Positions 50,357-62,321 of a stretch of 64,000 nucleotides of DNA are shown here, in pieces. The stretch is from assembly GCF_032854445.1 (NCBI RefSeq), contig NC_088302.1, positions 55,656,237 to 55,720,236 on the forward strand. Reading direction: 5' to 3'. This DNA is from Liolophura sinensis. Taxonomy: Eukaryota; Mollusca; Polyplacophora; Chitonida; Chitonidae. Each line of letters starts with the position of its first letter. The first letter of the stretch is position 1. Made by a program: the position numbers and the translations under genes. The notes below the pieces were generated by a model. The model was given only the letters and a program-made list of their open reading frames with translations. It made no database searches and had not been told where the DNA came from.

Positions 50357-51619
50357 AGCATCCTGACTTCTCAGAGGACACAGTATAATAAAACAAGTAA
50401 ATTTGCACAGTTGTGTTACTGTGCAGTGATTTGCACAGCGTTTGTGCAGCAGAAGTAAAGTAGCAATGAATGTGAAATTGCAGACATAGAGGTATAGTGT
50501 AAATTTTTTAAGTTATCTTTCGGTATGATTTGATTTGGGACATGTAGACATGCAGGCCGTGGTGCATTTTATTGATGAATGCATGTTTGTAATTTGAGAA
50601 CACACTGTCGTCGTGGTGATTCATTGAATCAAGACAGTTGAATGTTTGATATTAATATGTTTTTAATATGTTTTTTCATATGATTTATGAAACATTGCTT
50701 GATTAATATCTTTACAATAAATTCTTTTTTGTATTGTGAAATATTTCTTGAAAGTACAATTTTGAGGTATTTTCATCTTTTAATAAGATTCTTATTACAC
50801 ACATTTTGTCAGTTTAAAGTTAAGTTTTACCTCCATTTCCTCATACAGATACCACACCAGTGATATAACCTGGCCATCAAACTATCTGGCCTTCAGATTT
50901 GTACCTGCACCACTGGATGTTTTTAGCCTTTTTGCTCCCTCTGTTTCGTCATTTATAATCCTGATGTGTCCTCGTCACAGATTTAGAAACCATTCGCTCC
51001 CGTGTGGAAAGATAACTTTGGTCAAATAAGCTCCTAGGATTGATTTTAATTGTGTAATCTTACCAGCAAAAAAGTTTAAGTGGCCGTTCATAGGAATGTT
51101 AATTAAGAGGGCTGAGCATTAATCAGATAATTAGCAGTGAGGCAGGTAATGTATCTCTTCGCTGTCTTTGTGATTCACTAAAGGCAGGCCTGCTATGTTT
51201 TCAATCACTGCCATTTGGCTTGATTTATCTGGGATTTTCAGCTTAAAAAACCGTTTGGGCTTGAAAATTTACCTGATTTAAAATGCATTGGTGAGTTTCT
51301 AGGCGGGAGATAAGAGTGAATTCTGGGAGGAAATGAGGTGTAATTTGGTGTGGGGTTGTGAGTGAGTCATATGGCTGGTGGAGAACACTTCAGTGATGTA
51401 TCAGAGCTCTGGGAAGCCCCCTGTCACCAATGTTCTCTTTTACCACCTTTTTACCGGAAGTCTTCAACTCCTTTTTTTATGGTGTTGCTGATAATTTTAT
51501 CAAGAAGTCACCTTGCAGTATGGAAACAGCCAATTTAAATGAGGATAGAACGTGGTGTTAAATTCGAAATTTTCTTGCCTTTTAGTCATTGTGGCATTTC
51601 GTGTTGAAGATTATGTTTT

Positions 51620-51860
51620 CCTTTGACATTCCTTCATGAGAGGGTCATGCACAGAGCACTGGAGTGTTTTGGACATTCCTTCATGAGAGGGTCATGCACA
51701 GAGCACTGGAGTGTTTTGGACATTCCTTCATGAGAGGGTCATGCACAGAGCACTGGAGTGTTTTGGACATTCCTTCATGAGAGGGTCATGCACAGAGCAC
51801 TGGAGTGTTTTGGACATTCCTTCATGAGAGGGTCATGCACAGAGGATTGGAGTGTTTTGG
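51620..51860. repeat. 47-bp minisatellite, 5 units
   Basis: GACATTCCTTCATGAGAGGG, TCATGCACAGAGCACTGG and AGTGTTTTG repeat from 51625 with period 47. The first four units are identical over most of their length. The last ends in AGAGGATTGGAG. Confidence 0.96.
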
Positions 51861-52532
51861 ACAACGAATTTTTACCATTATTTTAGTGGCATCGCAGTGA
51901 TGGTTGCTCCAGGAACACTTGTTTAGGTGCTCTTCAAGTGTCCACGTTGCCTCCATGGGACCCAAAGCTATGGACCCCAGACATAATAATGATACATGTA
52001 CTTTATTTTCTGAGGCAGATTAGTTAGTTACAAAACCAATCTTCCTTGAGACCCTTGTGCATACACATGCTGACAGAAAACGTTATTCACAGAGTCTGTA
52101 TAGTATATACAAAATATAGATGAACCTGATGTAAGATGATCAAAGACTATATACAATGTAGTGAATCATAGACAATTTCATACTTAATCAACAGAGGCAT
52201 ATTTTAACATGATAAACACTTCCATTTTTTTTTTAAATCATTGGCATTCTGTGATGTTTTCACATGTATTTGGTTCCACAACATCACCTCAGAATATCTA
52301 AAAGAGTTTTTAATGGCATTGGTTCTAGGTTTTTAGGGGGATGAGGTTGATAGATGCTGTGGATTGGAGGTTAGCTTGATGGACAGTTGCAGGGTGCGTA
52401 CACTGGCTGAAAAGGTATAAATCAAAACCAAGCCACAGAATTGTTTGATTGTGCTCAAACAATCAGTTTGGACAAGAGAACAGTTTTAGAGAGGAGCAGG
52501 GAGTCCCAAACTGAAAACCAATGTTCCAAAAA
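51861..52532. other. Non-coding, no feature recognised
   Basis: AT-rich spacer between arrays. Confidence 0.6.
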
Positions 52533-52650
52533 TACAATGCTTCCTCAAATAAGGCAATGCTTCCTCAAATAAGGCAATTCTGCTTCCTCAAATAAGGCAA
52601 TTCTGCTTCCCCAAATAAGGCAATGCTGTTTCCTCAAATAAGGCAATGCT
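52533..52650. repeat. 20-23 bp minisatellite, about 5-6 units
   Basis: GCTTCCTCAAATAAGGCAA recurs, with an optional TTCT or TG before GCTT and with one CCCC and one GTTT variant. Confidence 0.92.
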
Positions 52651-52708
52651 TCAATAGAAAATCTACATGAATATCTGTATTGATGATATAAATCAAGAAT
52701 CATACAGG

Positions 52709-53178
52709 ACACTACATGTTCATACAACGTTATAAAGACTGATACTGGTATCATGACATGTTCATACAACGTTATAAAGACTGATACTGGTACCATGACA
52801 TGTTCATACAACGTTATAAAGACTGATACTGGTACCATGACATGTTCATACAACGTTATAAAGACTGATACTGGTACCATGACATGTTCATACAACGTTA
52901 TAAAGACTGATACTGGTACCATGACATGTTCATACAACGTTATAAAGACTGATACTGGTACCATGACATGTTCATACAACGTTATAAAGACTGATACTGG
53001 CACCATGACATGTTCATACAACGTTATAAAGACTGATACTGGTACCATGACATGTTCATACAACGTTATAAAGACTGATACTGGTACCATGACATGTTCA
53101 TACAACGTTATAAAGACTGATACTGGTACCATGACATGTTCATACAACGTTATAAAGACTGATACTGGTACCATGACT
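52709..53178. repeat. 42-bp minisatellite, about 11 nearly identical units
   Basis: The unit is ATGACATGTTCATACAACGT followed by TATAAAGACTGATACTGGTACC. Only two unit differences are visible: GGTATC at the first junction and GGCACC near 53000. 42 is 14 codons with no stop on either strand, which produces a 160-codon + ORF and a 209-codon - ORF; both are artefacts. Confidence 0.97.
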
Positions 53179-53282
53179 TATACACAGAACATAACCTGTG
53201 CTCCACCATCTCTTCTCATGATAGGATTTTTTTGAGTTTGATTCATGGTAATGAGCATCATGAACGTAAGGCCGTATAGATG

Positions 53283-53519
53283 TGGATTTTCAGATGATTT
53301 TCCTCTATGGATGATTTTCAGATGATTTTCCTCTGTGGATGATTTTCAGATGATTTTCCTCTGTGGATGATTTTCAGATGATTTTCCTCTGTGGATGATT
53401 TTCAGATGATTTTCCTCTGTGGATGATTTTCAGATGATTTTCAGATGATTTTCCTCTGTGGATGATTTTCAGATGATTTTCCTCTGTGGATGATTTTCAG
53501 ATGATTTTCCTCTGTGGTT
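53283..53519. repeat. 28-bp minisatellite, about 8 units
   Basis: GATGATTTTCAGATGATTTT plus CCTCTGTG. It is itself built from two 11-mers (GATGATTTTCA / GATGATTTTCC). One unit near 53425 has an extra AGATGATTTTC. Confidence 0.95.
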
Positions 53520-54336
53520 TAGGGCTATTTTATGTATTTGCACAAACTGTGCTGCCCATTATTACCCTGTCAACCCAAGACTCGTTAAATTCCAATGTCA
53601 TCTTGTCAGTGCTCATCAGTGTCATTTCACCACTATTTACCGCTGTCAGCTTACCAATGTCCTCTTTCTAGTGCTCTCTATTGCTATTTTTCCCCTATTC
53701 ATGGGTAGGGTTGCAGAACTTCAGTCAGCGTCAGTCACACCATCCTTGCTATCTCTGTCAGTGGTTACAACTCAGTGGCTTCTAATGTGATCTTGATGAG
53801 ATGTTTTCTGCACCATGATCCTCCATTAGTCTCCCTTATGAAGACCTATGGATTTATGGCAGACTGATGATGTGTCAGCCATCCCAGTTAGTAATCCATA
53901 TGACATGTTTCTGCCACTAGAACTTCTTGAAGACACGAAATACTGCAACTGCTGCCTGCTTTTCTTTCTGTATCTCAGGATGTAATCTGTTTTTAACGGG
54001 ATTATTGTTCTTTTTTGTGACCGATGGATATTTTAGGGTGTTATTGATAGAAGCATACAGACTGGGATCTTATCAAGAAGATTTGACTGGTGGATAATTC
54101 ATTTTTAAGGGGTTTAGCCAGATTAAGGGGTTTAGCCAGATTAAGTTGATTGATGATACAAACTGGTCTTCTCGAACAGAGTATTGGGTGTGAAAGGCAG
54201 CTATCGTTGTCAGAAAATCAAAAAAGTACACATCTGTTACAATAAAGAAAACATCTATGTTCTAAATGCACGTGGACATGGTTTACTAAGTTGGGCATCA
54301 TCTACTGCATAACTTTACATCATGTACACATCAGCC
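53520..54336. other. Non-coding, no feature beyond a short duplication
   Basis: Holds only the 19-bp duplication at 54114 and the left target-site duplication of the SINE (54326-54336). Confidence 0.6.
54114..54147. repeat. 19-bp direct duplication
   Basis: GGGGTTTAGCCAGATTAAG occurs once and then again almost whole in direct tandem. Confidence 0.85.
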
Positions 54337-54608
54337 ATGGGGGCCTCCGTAGCTCAGTTTGTTAGTGCGCTAGCGCAGCATAAAGACCCAGGAGCCTGTC
54401 ACCAATGCGATCGCAGTGAGTTCAAGTCCAGCTCATGCTGGCTTCCTCTCCGGCCGTACATGGGAAGGTCTTCGAGCAACCTGCGGATGGTCGTGGGTTT
54501 CCCCTGGGCTGTGCCCGGTTTCCTCCTACCATAATGCTGGGTGCTGTTGTATAAGTGAAATATTCTTGAGTGTGCCATAAAACACCAATTAAATAAATAA
54601 ATAAATAA
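54337..54608 (+). mobile_element. tRNA-derived SINE, full-length, with target-site duplication
   Basis: The head GGGGGCCTCCGTAGCTCAGT carries a tRNA-like A-box. GAGTTCAAGTCC is B-box-like. The body has GCTCATGCTGGC, CTCTCCGGCCGTAC, GGTTTCCCCTGGGC and CCATAATGCTGG, and the tail is GAAATATTCTTGAG, AAACACCAATTAAA and (AAAT)n. An 11-bp direct repeat ACACATCAGCC flanks it exactly (54326-54336 and 54609-54619). This copy defines the family in the window. It is transcribed by RNA polymerase III if active, and needs LINE proteins to move. It may belong to one of the broad invertebrate SINE superfamilies, but I cannot name it with certainty. Confidence 0.93.
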
Positions 54609-54619
54609 ACACATCAGCC

Positions 54620-57600
54620 TTCCGGGTATTCAGATCTGATTTTGAAGTTTTTAATGTGGTTTGATCTCACTGTTGCAATCTATCAACAAGCAAAATCCTG
54701 TTGTAAAATTGGAGTGAATGTGAAAATAAAATCATTTTAATAATTGCAAAAATCACAAATCGAATGCTTTTAATATATTTTTGTATGTTTTCATATAACA
54801 TTAAACATACAAACAATGTGCAGTGTAAAAATGTAGCAAATGTAATCCTATGTTTACCTCCAAATGTGCAGGATAAAGCTGATTTTCTATGGAAGGGATT
54901 TGGAGTAGGTTTTTGATGATAGGCTGGACAAGTTATAACTTAACCATGGAGATGGAATACGTGTTTGATTTATACCGAGAAGAGAAGAACCGTTTAAGTG
55001 GAAAAGGAAGCCTGTTTTCTCCAATCTCAGAATATTGATGTTTTGGACATGGGATTTTCTTTGTATGAAGATGGAGTTAATGAGCTCCAGTCTGGAATGC
55101 ATGGCAAAACATTTCTCTGAGCTGACCTGGGAGACTGGATAGCTGTAATGGGGGGTAAAACTGGAGAAAGTATCTTGGACAGTGACTCAACTACCCCATA
55201 TTGATTATCATAGTGGGATCTAGCGATGGGGAGTCAATTGCTTTGAGCTGTGTTTAAACCGTTTAATTAATTTGCTGAAAATTAGGAAATTTGCATGGTG
55301 AGCACAGCTGGTATGCCCACATAAAGCCCAACCTTTGACCCATCACCTGATCACTGCTGAGATGTAATGGGATCTAGAGGAATTTCCTTGGAATAAATTA
55401 CCCCCATCTTGGACAGCCCCTTTAATCGCTCCTCCCCGAAAAAAAGGGGCAGAGGTTTGTGTGACAGAATGTAGCCCTCAGTGCTCCTTGTCTGGCGGTG
55501 TCCCCCTCGTCTTGTCATCGATTGCCCAAGAGCGTAATCCCATCTCGAGTCTCACCAGTCCATGAAGTTATTATTCCACATGGCATGGGGACATTTTACA
55601 CAATATCTTCCTCACAACTCCTCTCGGGTCTCCTATTTTTTTTAAGGCCAGTAAATGACCCCACTCGCTTCAACGCTCGAGAATGTTTTCACAAGACTTA
55701 AGATTAATCATGCAGAAAGCATCCACACAGTTTTCAATATATAAATTCTACCAGTTTTCAGCTTGCAGTACATATCAGTTGCCAATCAGTTCCAGTACTT
55801 GTGAATGATGAATGGTTTTAAACAAGATTGGTTCTCTGGGCAGAGGGTAATCGTGTGTTTTGACCTCACGCAATTCCCACCTTCTTTATTTGCCTCGGAA
55901 ATGAAGTTAAGCAGTCTCGCATCCTAATTTCATTACCGTCATACCTAAGGTGACAAGTTTAACAGTTTCTATGGCAACGTGTTGTAGACTACCTAAGGAT
56001 GATGGTATTAGGACTTGTTAGTGGCTGTTGCCCGGGAATGTTTTGACCAATTACTGCCTATCAGCTGTCTGAACCAAGGTACCATATGGCTCGTCAAAGG
56101 TGTCCATTGTTCTGCTACCAGCGTCTGGAAGGAAGTTGACTTTGGAAGACATTTGCCCTTGGAGTTTGGCACCTATAAAAAATCATTAAACCGCGGGAAA
56201 GTTTGGACCTACTTTCTCTCTTGGGGGACACGTTATCTTACCTGAGTGGCCTGTTGTCTAGACTATACAGAAACCTACCCAGGCAGTAACTGGAAGACTT
56301 TGAATATTGCCTCATTAAGCACAATGTTGAATTTTGTTAGAAATGCCCCTGGTCTGCCTCCACAAGTGTCCTGTCACCGACTGATTCATGATGTATTGCA
56401 AATTCCAATAACAAAGATTCAAAAGATAACAAAGAAGTAAGTTGGTGGAAGCTTTCTAGATTAGCTTGGCTAAAATGTTGAAAAACGTGTATTTTTGAGG
56501 TGCTTTACGCTATGTAAAGTTTTATTCTTGTATTATAAGCAGATATTTGTAGGTTACCTTGGCAACTGAAGCAACTGTATAGACATAACCAAATGTTCAG
56601 AGAACCCTGGATGATGCCCATGCAGTTTTTCACATAGACTATTGTTTTGAGCAATGCTTGAACCCCTGCATTAGTGCAACAATGGTTTGATAAGTGTTGA
56701 AGTCCTGAGTGGCAGTTGTGCTCATATTCATTATACTCATTGGCCTTTCATTAATGCAGCTCTGTATGGCTGGTGGAAAAGATGACTTTTCTCCATATAT
56801 GTTATTTGGATTTGTTCTGTTTGATTATTCAAGTCAGTCATAAACACAAGACCCAAGTAATGCTGTTGATTTGAACCAAAATATAAATGTGCAAAAAAAA
56901 AAAAAATTTAAAAATTGTCACCCATCATGCTTCGGCCTCAGGCCTAATGGGTTTCATTTATTTGAAGAGTGGTTGTGTTGGCTGACTCATAGGATTCCCT
57001 GATGATATCAAAAAACAATTTTTCAAAACTGGTGACACTGCCCTCCATGCATTGACTCTTTTGTCCAGCATTGGAATCCCCGTGTCCAAAAATGCAGCAC
57101 TGAATGCCATTGCTTGAAGAGCATCCCTACTCGGCCATGCATAGTGAAAGGCAATTGATTTTCCTATTCGGCTATTGTCACCGAGCACTTCGGCGTTGTC
57201 GGGGACATTCTGTAATTGTTGAAGGTCATAACTGTGGCTGCTTAGTTCATCCTTAAGCCATTCAATTCCTGGAGGACGCCTGTTTTTTCTGCACGCCAGT
57301 TCATGATGCGTGGGTATGTCATTGTTTACTGGGAAAGTGGCAGACCGGAAGCAGACAGCAGTCGACCCACACTGTCTGTGTGATTGTAAACAAACACCTC
57401 TTAATGACTCTCCTTCCTGTCTGCTCAGGAGTCTGCCTTCAGGCTAATACTTGAATTTAGTGACTGTGTCTCTAATTGCGACATATCATCTAGATCTAAG
57501 ATCTGAATGGTCACAGAATGTGATCTTGTGCAAGGATACATTTTGAAGAAACAAAAAAACACTACCAGATATCTGTCAGACCAGGCATAGGTCTCCCTAA

Positions 57601-58242
57601 TGAAGCAGCAGTGGTATGTAAAATCTGGGCTGGTTGCATTTTCCTGGTCTCATTGTCAGTCTTGTACAGAAGATTTAAAATATGACTTTACAAAATTATG
57701 CTCTTGATAAACGATTGCTTTGGAAAAGAAAAATTGTAATGCAATTAACAATACAAATGACTGATGTCTATGATGTAGGTGTACACAAGGATGAAGAAAA
57801 CGAGTTCTTCATATGTGCCGTTCACCCATATAGATATTTACTTGCTTTGATCTCTAGAGAGAATGTTTGACGCTTTTCCAGTGTATGGTTTCATGTGCGG
57901 GACGTTTTTTCTGAGGGCTGTCATGGCATTGTATCTTGGAGAAGTATTCTCCTAAATTAAGTTTCCCTTGACAAATGACTTCTTACTCCTAACCAACATC
58001 TGTCAGAGTGTTAAATTAACACGGCTTCACTTCCCAATGCCTTAATCCTCACTCCGTGTTGGTCTGGGCAAAAATTGTCATATTTCAAACTTGTAAGAAG
58101 CTTGTGTAAGATTTGCTGAGTCGTTACGGCGAGCATTTCCCGTCTAATATGATCATAGGTTTGGCAATGATTTCTGCCTGTGATTGGAACAGTCTGATCA
58201 ACTCTGATTAATAAGACCATATCTGATTCTGTTTTCTTTCAG
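54620..58242. other. Non-coding DNA upstream of the first teneurin coding exon
   Basis: Because the exon at 58243 has a splice acceptor, this stretch is most likely the end of a 5' intron. It includes a poly-A of 13 near 56895. No upstream exon could be recognised. Confidence 0.6.
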
Positions 58243-58304
58243 CTTGATGTCACATGGCTTAGTGTAAAAGAAGAGAGTCACAGGAGCTATTCTATTGGTT
58301 CGTG
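58243..58304 (+). other. Ten-m: 5'UTR part of the first coding exon of teneurin
   Basis: The exon is preceded by a pyrimidine-rich tract ending in TTTCTTTCAG at 58242, a good splice acceptor, so at least one further upstream non-coding exon is expected. Between the acceptor and the chosen ATG, the same reading frame holds a TAG at 58260-58262. The ATG at 58305 is therefore the first possible start of this frame on the exon. Two tiny upstream ORFs are present: ATG 58247 to TAA 58267 (six codons) and ATG 58254 to TAG 58262 (two codons). The upstream exon and promoter cannot be located from sequence alone. Confidence 0.6.
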
Positions 58305-58485
58305 ATGGATGGGCAGCCTCGTCCAAAGGCCCAGACGCGTACCCGTCATAACCGGCGGGGCCGGGACCAAGCAAGCGCCAGCCAGCAGTACAGCTCCTCT
58401 GAAGAGGACTTTCACTCCGACGACAACCTGAGGCCATATGAAGAAGTCAAAGTGGCCCACCATAACAAGAAGCTGTCTGGTTTAG
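58305..58485 (+). CDS. Ten-m: Teneurin (Ten-m/Odz), first coding exon, start of the intracellular domain
   Basis: This encodes residues 1-60 plus the first base of codon 61. Teneurins are large type II transmembrane proteins of neurons and other tissues. They act in cell adhesion and synaptic partner matching, through latrophilins and other teneurins, and their N-terminal domain is cytoplasmic. Seen here: a basic stretch at residues 12-20 (RTRHNRRGR), a Q/S linker, then YSSSEEDFHSDD at 29-40, which resembles the YTSSSDESED / YSSSE motifs near the N-terminus of vertebrate teneurins. The ATG has G at -3 and +4 (GTGATGG), and an in-frame stop lies 43 bases upstream. The exon ends TTTAG|GTGAGT, a strong donor, in phase 1. 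Codon composition is richer in C and G than the flanking DNA. No hydrophobic segment is present, as expected for a type II protein whose membrane segment comes later. The assignment rests mainly on the next exon. Confidence 0.82.
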
Positions 58486-61400
58486 GTGAGTCCGTCACTC
58501 AGTCACTCAGTCACTCAAGCATGGCCATTATGCTTATGCTGCAGAACTTACCCTAATTATGGGACTTAAGGGTCTAAACATATACACTTTTTTTTTCAGA
58601 CTTCCGAAATATATAATCTTTCTTTTTGTCTTGTATTATCAAAGGTTTTGCTCCGTGTATTTTGAAAATGATGTGAAACTCAGTTTTCACTATCATCAGT
58701 TTTTGTGACTTCTTGACTTCCTGATGGATTTAATAGAAAGTGATTATTTAAGCTTACAAGAGACTCTGGTGTAACAAGACAGTTTTGCCATTCCAGTCTG
58801 TCTTTTAGCATTCAGTGAAAATTGATCAAATACTTTCTTGTTATATCAGAAATCTAAATGCTGTGTGCCTATAAAATTTCGCATTCATAATCTGTGGCCA
58901 AAGATTAATTACATCAAACTGCCAATGAAATAACTTTAAGCCCAGCATACTAGGATTCTTATAGAGAGTCAGTCAGTGTATGGAAGGAAGTTTTAGAGAG
59001 GCTATTCTATTGTTAGCAACAGCTCTGCATTTTAAGCACTGAAAGGTTTAATGGAGGCAAATGTAAGTGAGAGTGACGAGTGTGGATAGATGTGTCTTAG
59101 GGTGTTCAAGACGAGAGAAGGGGTTAAGGGAGAGAAAACTGCCACGCTGTAAAAGGCTTCTCCCTCGGGTGCATCTAAATGAAGACAATTGATTCAGCTG
59201 AGCCAATCAGTTAAATTGGATTTGCCCTGGGGTGGAGCAACACTCGGTAATCGCTCGCTGAAAAACATCAATGTCTCAAAATGGCCATAGAATACTTGCT
59301 ACCTTCCAGATGATCCTGACCCACATGGCTGTGGCCAGGTCTCTCAGGGTATGGGTGTGTCGCAACACTGCTGACTGCATCACCAGTCAGGAGATACACT
59401 TGTATTGTATCTAGATGTAGACGGCTTTCAGCTTTCAGCTGCAGTGTGTTGAATTTAGGGAGATCTGTGGGCTTATCCATCATGTTTCATTGCTATCATT
59501 CCTTCTATCAGTGTTATTAATATTTTTTCTGCTATTAAAGAAACATTCTAATTTTCTTGAAGAAAGGAGATTATGATTTTTAGCAAAAGTTATTTTATGA
59601 AGCCTTCATGTTTTTTGTGGACAAAATTCAGAATTTTGTGTAATGGTGTGAGGAGGAAATGAAGCATGTATAAAATGCAAATTGGCTGTCAGAGGTGATG
59701 AATTACTTATCAGATCATTGCAGCATGTCATAGTCAGCTCGGGACATCATTATGCCTAATCCTCATAGAAATGTGCCAGATTGCTCTGCTAACCAGTTTG
59801 TCTTCCCTGATAGGCTTGACAAGGTAAGGTCACCTCCAGATTACTGGGCTTTCACTGGCGTAACCTTAATTTAAGTAGCAAGTCTGGGGTATTGTCAGTA
59901 CGGCCCTGGAGGGATGAGTCAAGGGATGAACCGACAAGGCACTGCCTGAGCTGGGGCACCTCTTCTTGGGGGTAGCAGGAGTTATGCAGACCTCAAGTTG
60001 TGCCCCAGACCACTTCCAAAGTGCCGGGCAAATATGACCTCTGTGCCCAGTGCTTGCTTTGGGCAGGAGGCTTGGGGCAATGGGCGTGTGCAGCTCTCTG
60101 TTATTAACTAGATTGTACCTCTGAACATTGAACTGGCCGATACTGAAAACATGTGTGTAGCCGGCGCACACACGCACACTTCTGCTTTGTGGTTAATATA
60201 AACATGCTGAAGTTGATGTTTTAATCCCTCCATGAATACTGTAGACATGTCAGATTCTCCAGCTTTGAAAAAAGGGTTTAAGCAGATTATAAACATTGGC
60301 AGTTTGGCAGTGAATAGATTCCAGCCAGCTCCGAGAACATGATTCAAGGCAGGAAATTAAGGAAGTGTTTTGGGTAAGAGAAAAAGACAACATGTTTCAG
60401 CAATGTGTCTGGAATCTAAAGCAGCACATTGTCACAGATGCACTTCTGTGCCTTTCTTCATTTAGACTTGCTTTTTACTGTGTTATGTTTTGATCACGCC
60501 TCAGTCATCACTTGATATTTGTGTTCTTTTCACTTTTTCTCTGTGATCACTGCAGTCCATCCTATTATAGAGGCAACGTGACATACATGTAGCTGAGAAA
60601 GAGATTGTCAACATGAACTAAAATACATCATTGTGTCTTGTCAGAAATGAAATACATTGTTTCAGTTCAAAACCAAAGAGTTTATGTGCTCTAAGTGAAT
60701 GGGGATTAACCCGAAATTATAAACTGGTGCAATGTTTTTGTTAAATAGAATTCGCCCAGGTCTTTATGTTTCATGGAATTGTCTCAGACACATCAAACAT
60801 CATTGTGACCGTTCTTGTGATGGTGAGAAGTGGTAAAGTAATGCATTGGAATTACACACCCTCATTAAATTCCAAAACTGTAGATAACTGTAATTGTAAT
60901 AGTTTGTATTCGGTGCATTTCTAATCTCTGTACAGATTTATTTACTTTTGTATGAATTGCTCTCATGAAATTATGCACATAACAGCCATTTCATTTTCAA
61001 CATCGTTTTGTGATGGCCAGTAAGCTTAATTGACATGCAGACGTGGGCATTTTAGACTAGAAATCAGAAAGGACAAGCAGATTAACATCTTAAGATATTT
61101 ATCTTTACATTAAAAGATTGACTTCTGTGGCTTTATGAACAAATCAATCAAGCATAATTGTTGTGATCTCATCATATCTCTTGTTTATGGACCCTTTAGG
61201 GCCAGTTGAGTTGCCACACTCCTCAGTGTATTGACTTGGTGAAGACATGCCATCCATGGATGGTCAGTGTTAACTCCTTATTTGGTGCGACAGTGTCATA
61301 CTTTCTGGAGTCTACGGCAAGGGCTTTGAGGGACATAACTCTGGTTGAAAGCAGAATTGGCTGTTCATGCATCTGATTTTTGTGTATATGTAAATAAGCC

Positions 61401-61889
61401 TTCATGTGTATACATATGCTTAACTCTGATCTAGCCATGCTGCCAGTGCGTAACCATTCGCTGTGTGAATATTGCCATTTGCTTATCCTAGATAGGTGCA
61501 CAATTGGCTTGTCCTCTAGTATCCACCGTGTACCCTATGTTTTTATACCCTTGTGGTCAGCCCTTCCAAGAAAAGCCAACAGTGCACCTTCAGGATATCT
61601 CACCCACCCATTCGTGTTGTCATCATCATCAGTATCATACCCTTGCTTTCATATTGTTGACCCACCTGTCCACCCACCCTTCCCCAAAACAAGCTTGTTT
61701 AAACCCAATTGCAGCCCTACCCCTTACCCTTATGGATTGTTCAGACCCCTTTTCCCTGTTGGTGATCATGCACATTTTATGTAATGTTGCCAGCTTGTGA
61801 TTCATAAATGTAACTTTGTATGCTGCTGATTGGGTTTGGTGGTCAGGGCAAGAATGCCCTAAAGAGTGTGAATGGGAGGGCACTCATCC

Positions 61890-61911
61890 CCCGGGGGTGG
61901 GGGGGGGGGGC
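61890..61911 (+). repeat. G-rich run in the teneurin intron
   Basis: CCCGGGGGTGG followed by an uninterrupted G-run. It lies about 225 bases before a C-run of similar length. Confidence 0.85.
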
Positions 61912-62132
61912 TGGTGCAGGAGACATAAAGCAGCAAGGGTATCCTATCCTTTATTATCCGTCCCCTCATTGGAGACCTCTTAAATCTCCTGTCTGTAATT
62001 GTTATATTAGGTGACTAATCCCAAGTGGGCATTCTTGTGACTTCTGGTGGACAGGGCACCAACAAAGGGGCAGTACAAAGATAGGAGTGAGGCACCCAGG
62101 GTATTTCCTACTGTTCCACCCCAAATGTGCAT

Positions 62133-62149
62133 CTCCCCCCCCCCCCCCA
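62133..62149 (+). repeat. Poly-C run of about 14 in the teneurin intron
   Basis: CTCCCCCCCCCCCCCC lies about 170 bases upstream of the second coding exon. Confidence 0.88.
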
Positions 62150-62321
62150 ACTCACACAGCAAGCTTGGCTGATAGGGGTAATTGTCCCATCCCCATCTCC
62201 CTACTCAAAACCTTCCTGCATCATCCCTCTGCTTAGTCTTCTTTAGTCAGGCCTTCTTACCTGTGATAAACTGCTTGTACTGCTGTGTTTGACATTGTCA
62301 TGTCTTGGTTGTTGTCTGTAG

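Larger units (their letters stand above)
46490..51619. other. Non-coding, possible conserved stretch near 51000-51200
   Basis: No gene recognised. Opposite-strand ORFs at 47750-48148 are mutual shadows. The segment 51040-51170 is rich in TAATTA-like and ATTAATC motifs with few simple repeats, which is sometimes seen in developmental enhancers; this is a guess. Confidence 0.5.
58486..62321 (+). other. Ten-m: Intron between the two teneurin coding exons (3,836 bp)
   Basis: It runs from GTGAGT to TTGTCTGTAG. Just inside the donor, at about 58495-58517, is a short TCACTCAG octamer repeat. Near the 3' end are a G-run (61899-61910) and a C-run (62135-62148). No supported exon, RNA gene or mobile element was seen in the remainder. 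The open frames here (such as those at 59866-60347 and 61404-61800) show no family resemblance. Confidence 0.75.

Noticed and set aside
52545-53235. 209-codon minus and 160-codon plus ORFs
   Set aside because: Both come from the 42-bp near-identical array.
54339-54430. A tRNA gene
   Set aside because: A-box and B-box are present, but the sequence continues into a SINE body and tail with target-site duplication, and the cloverleaf is not intact.
58198-58437. 79-codon minus ORF over the first teneurin exon
   Set aside because: Shadow of the real + strand exon.
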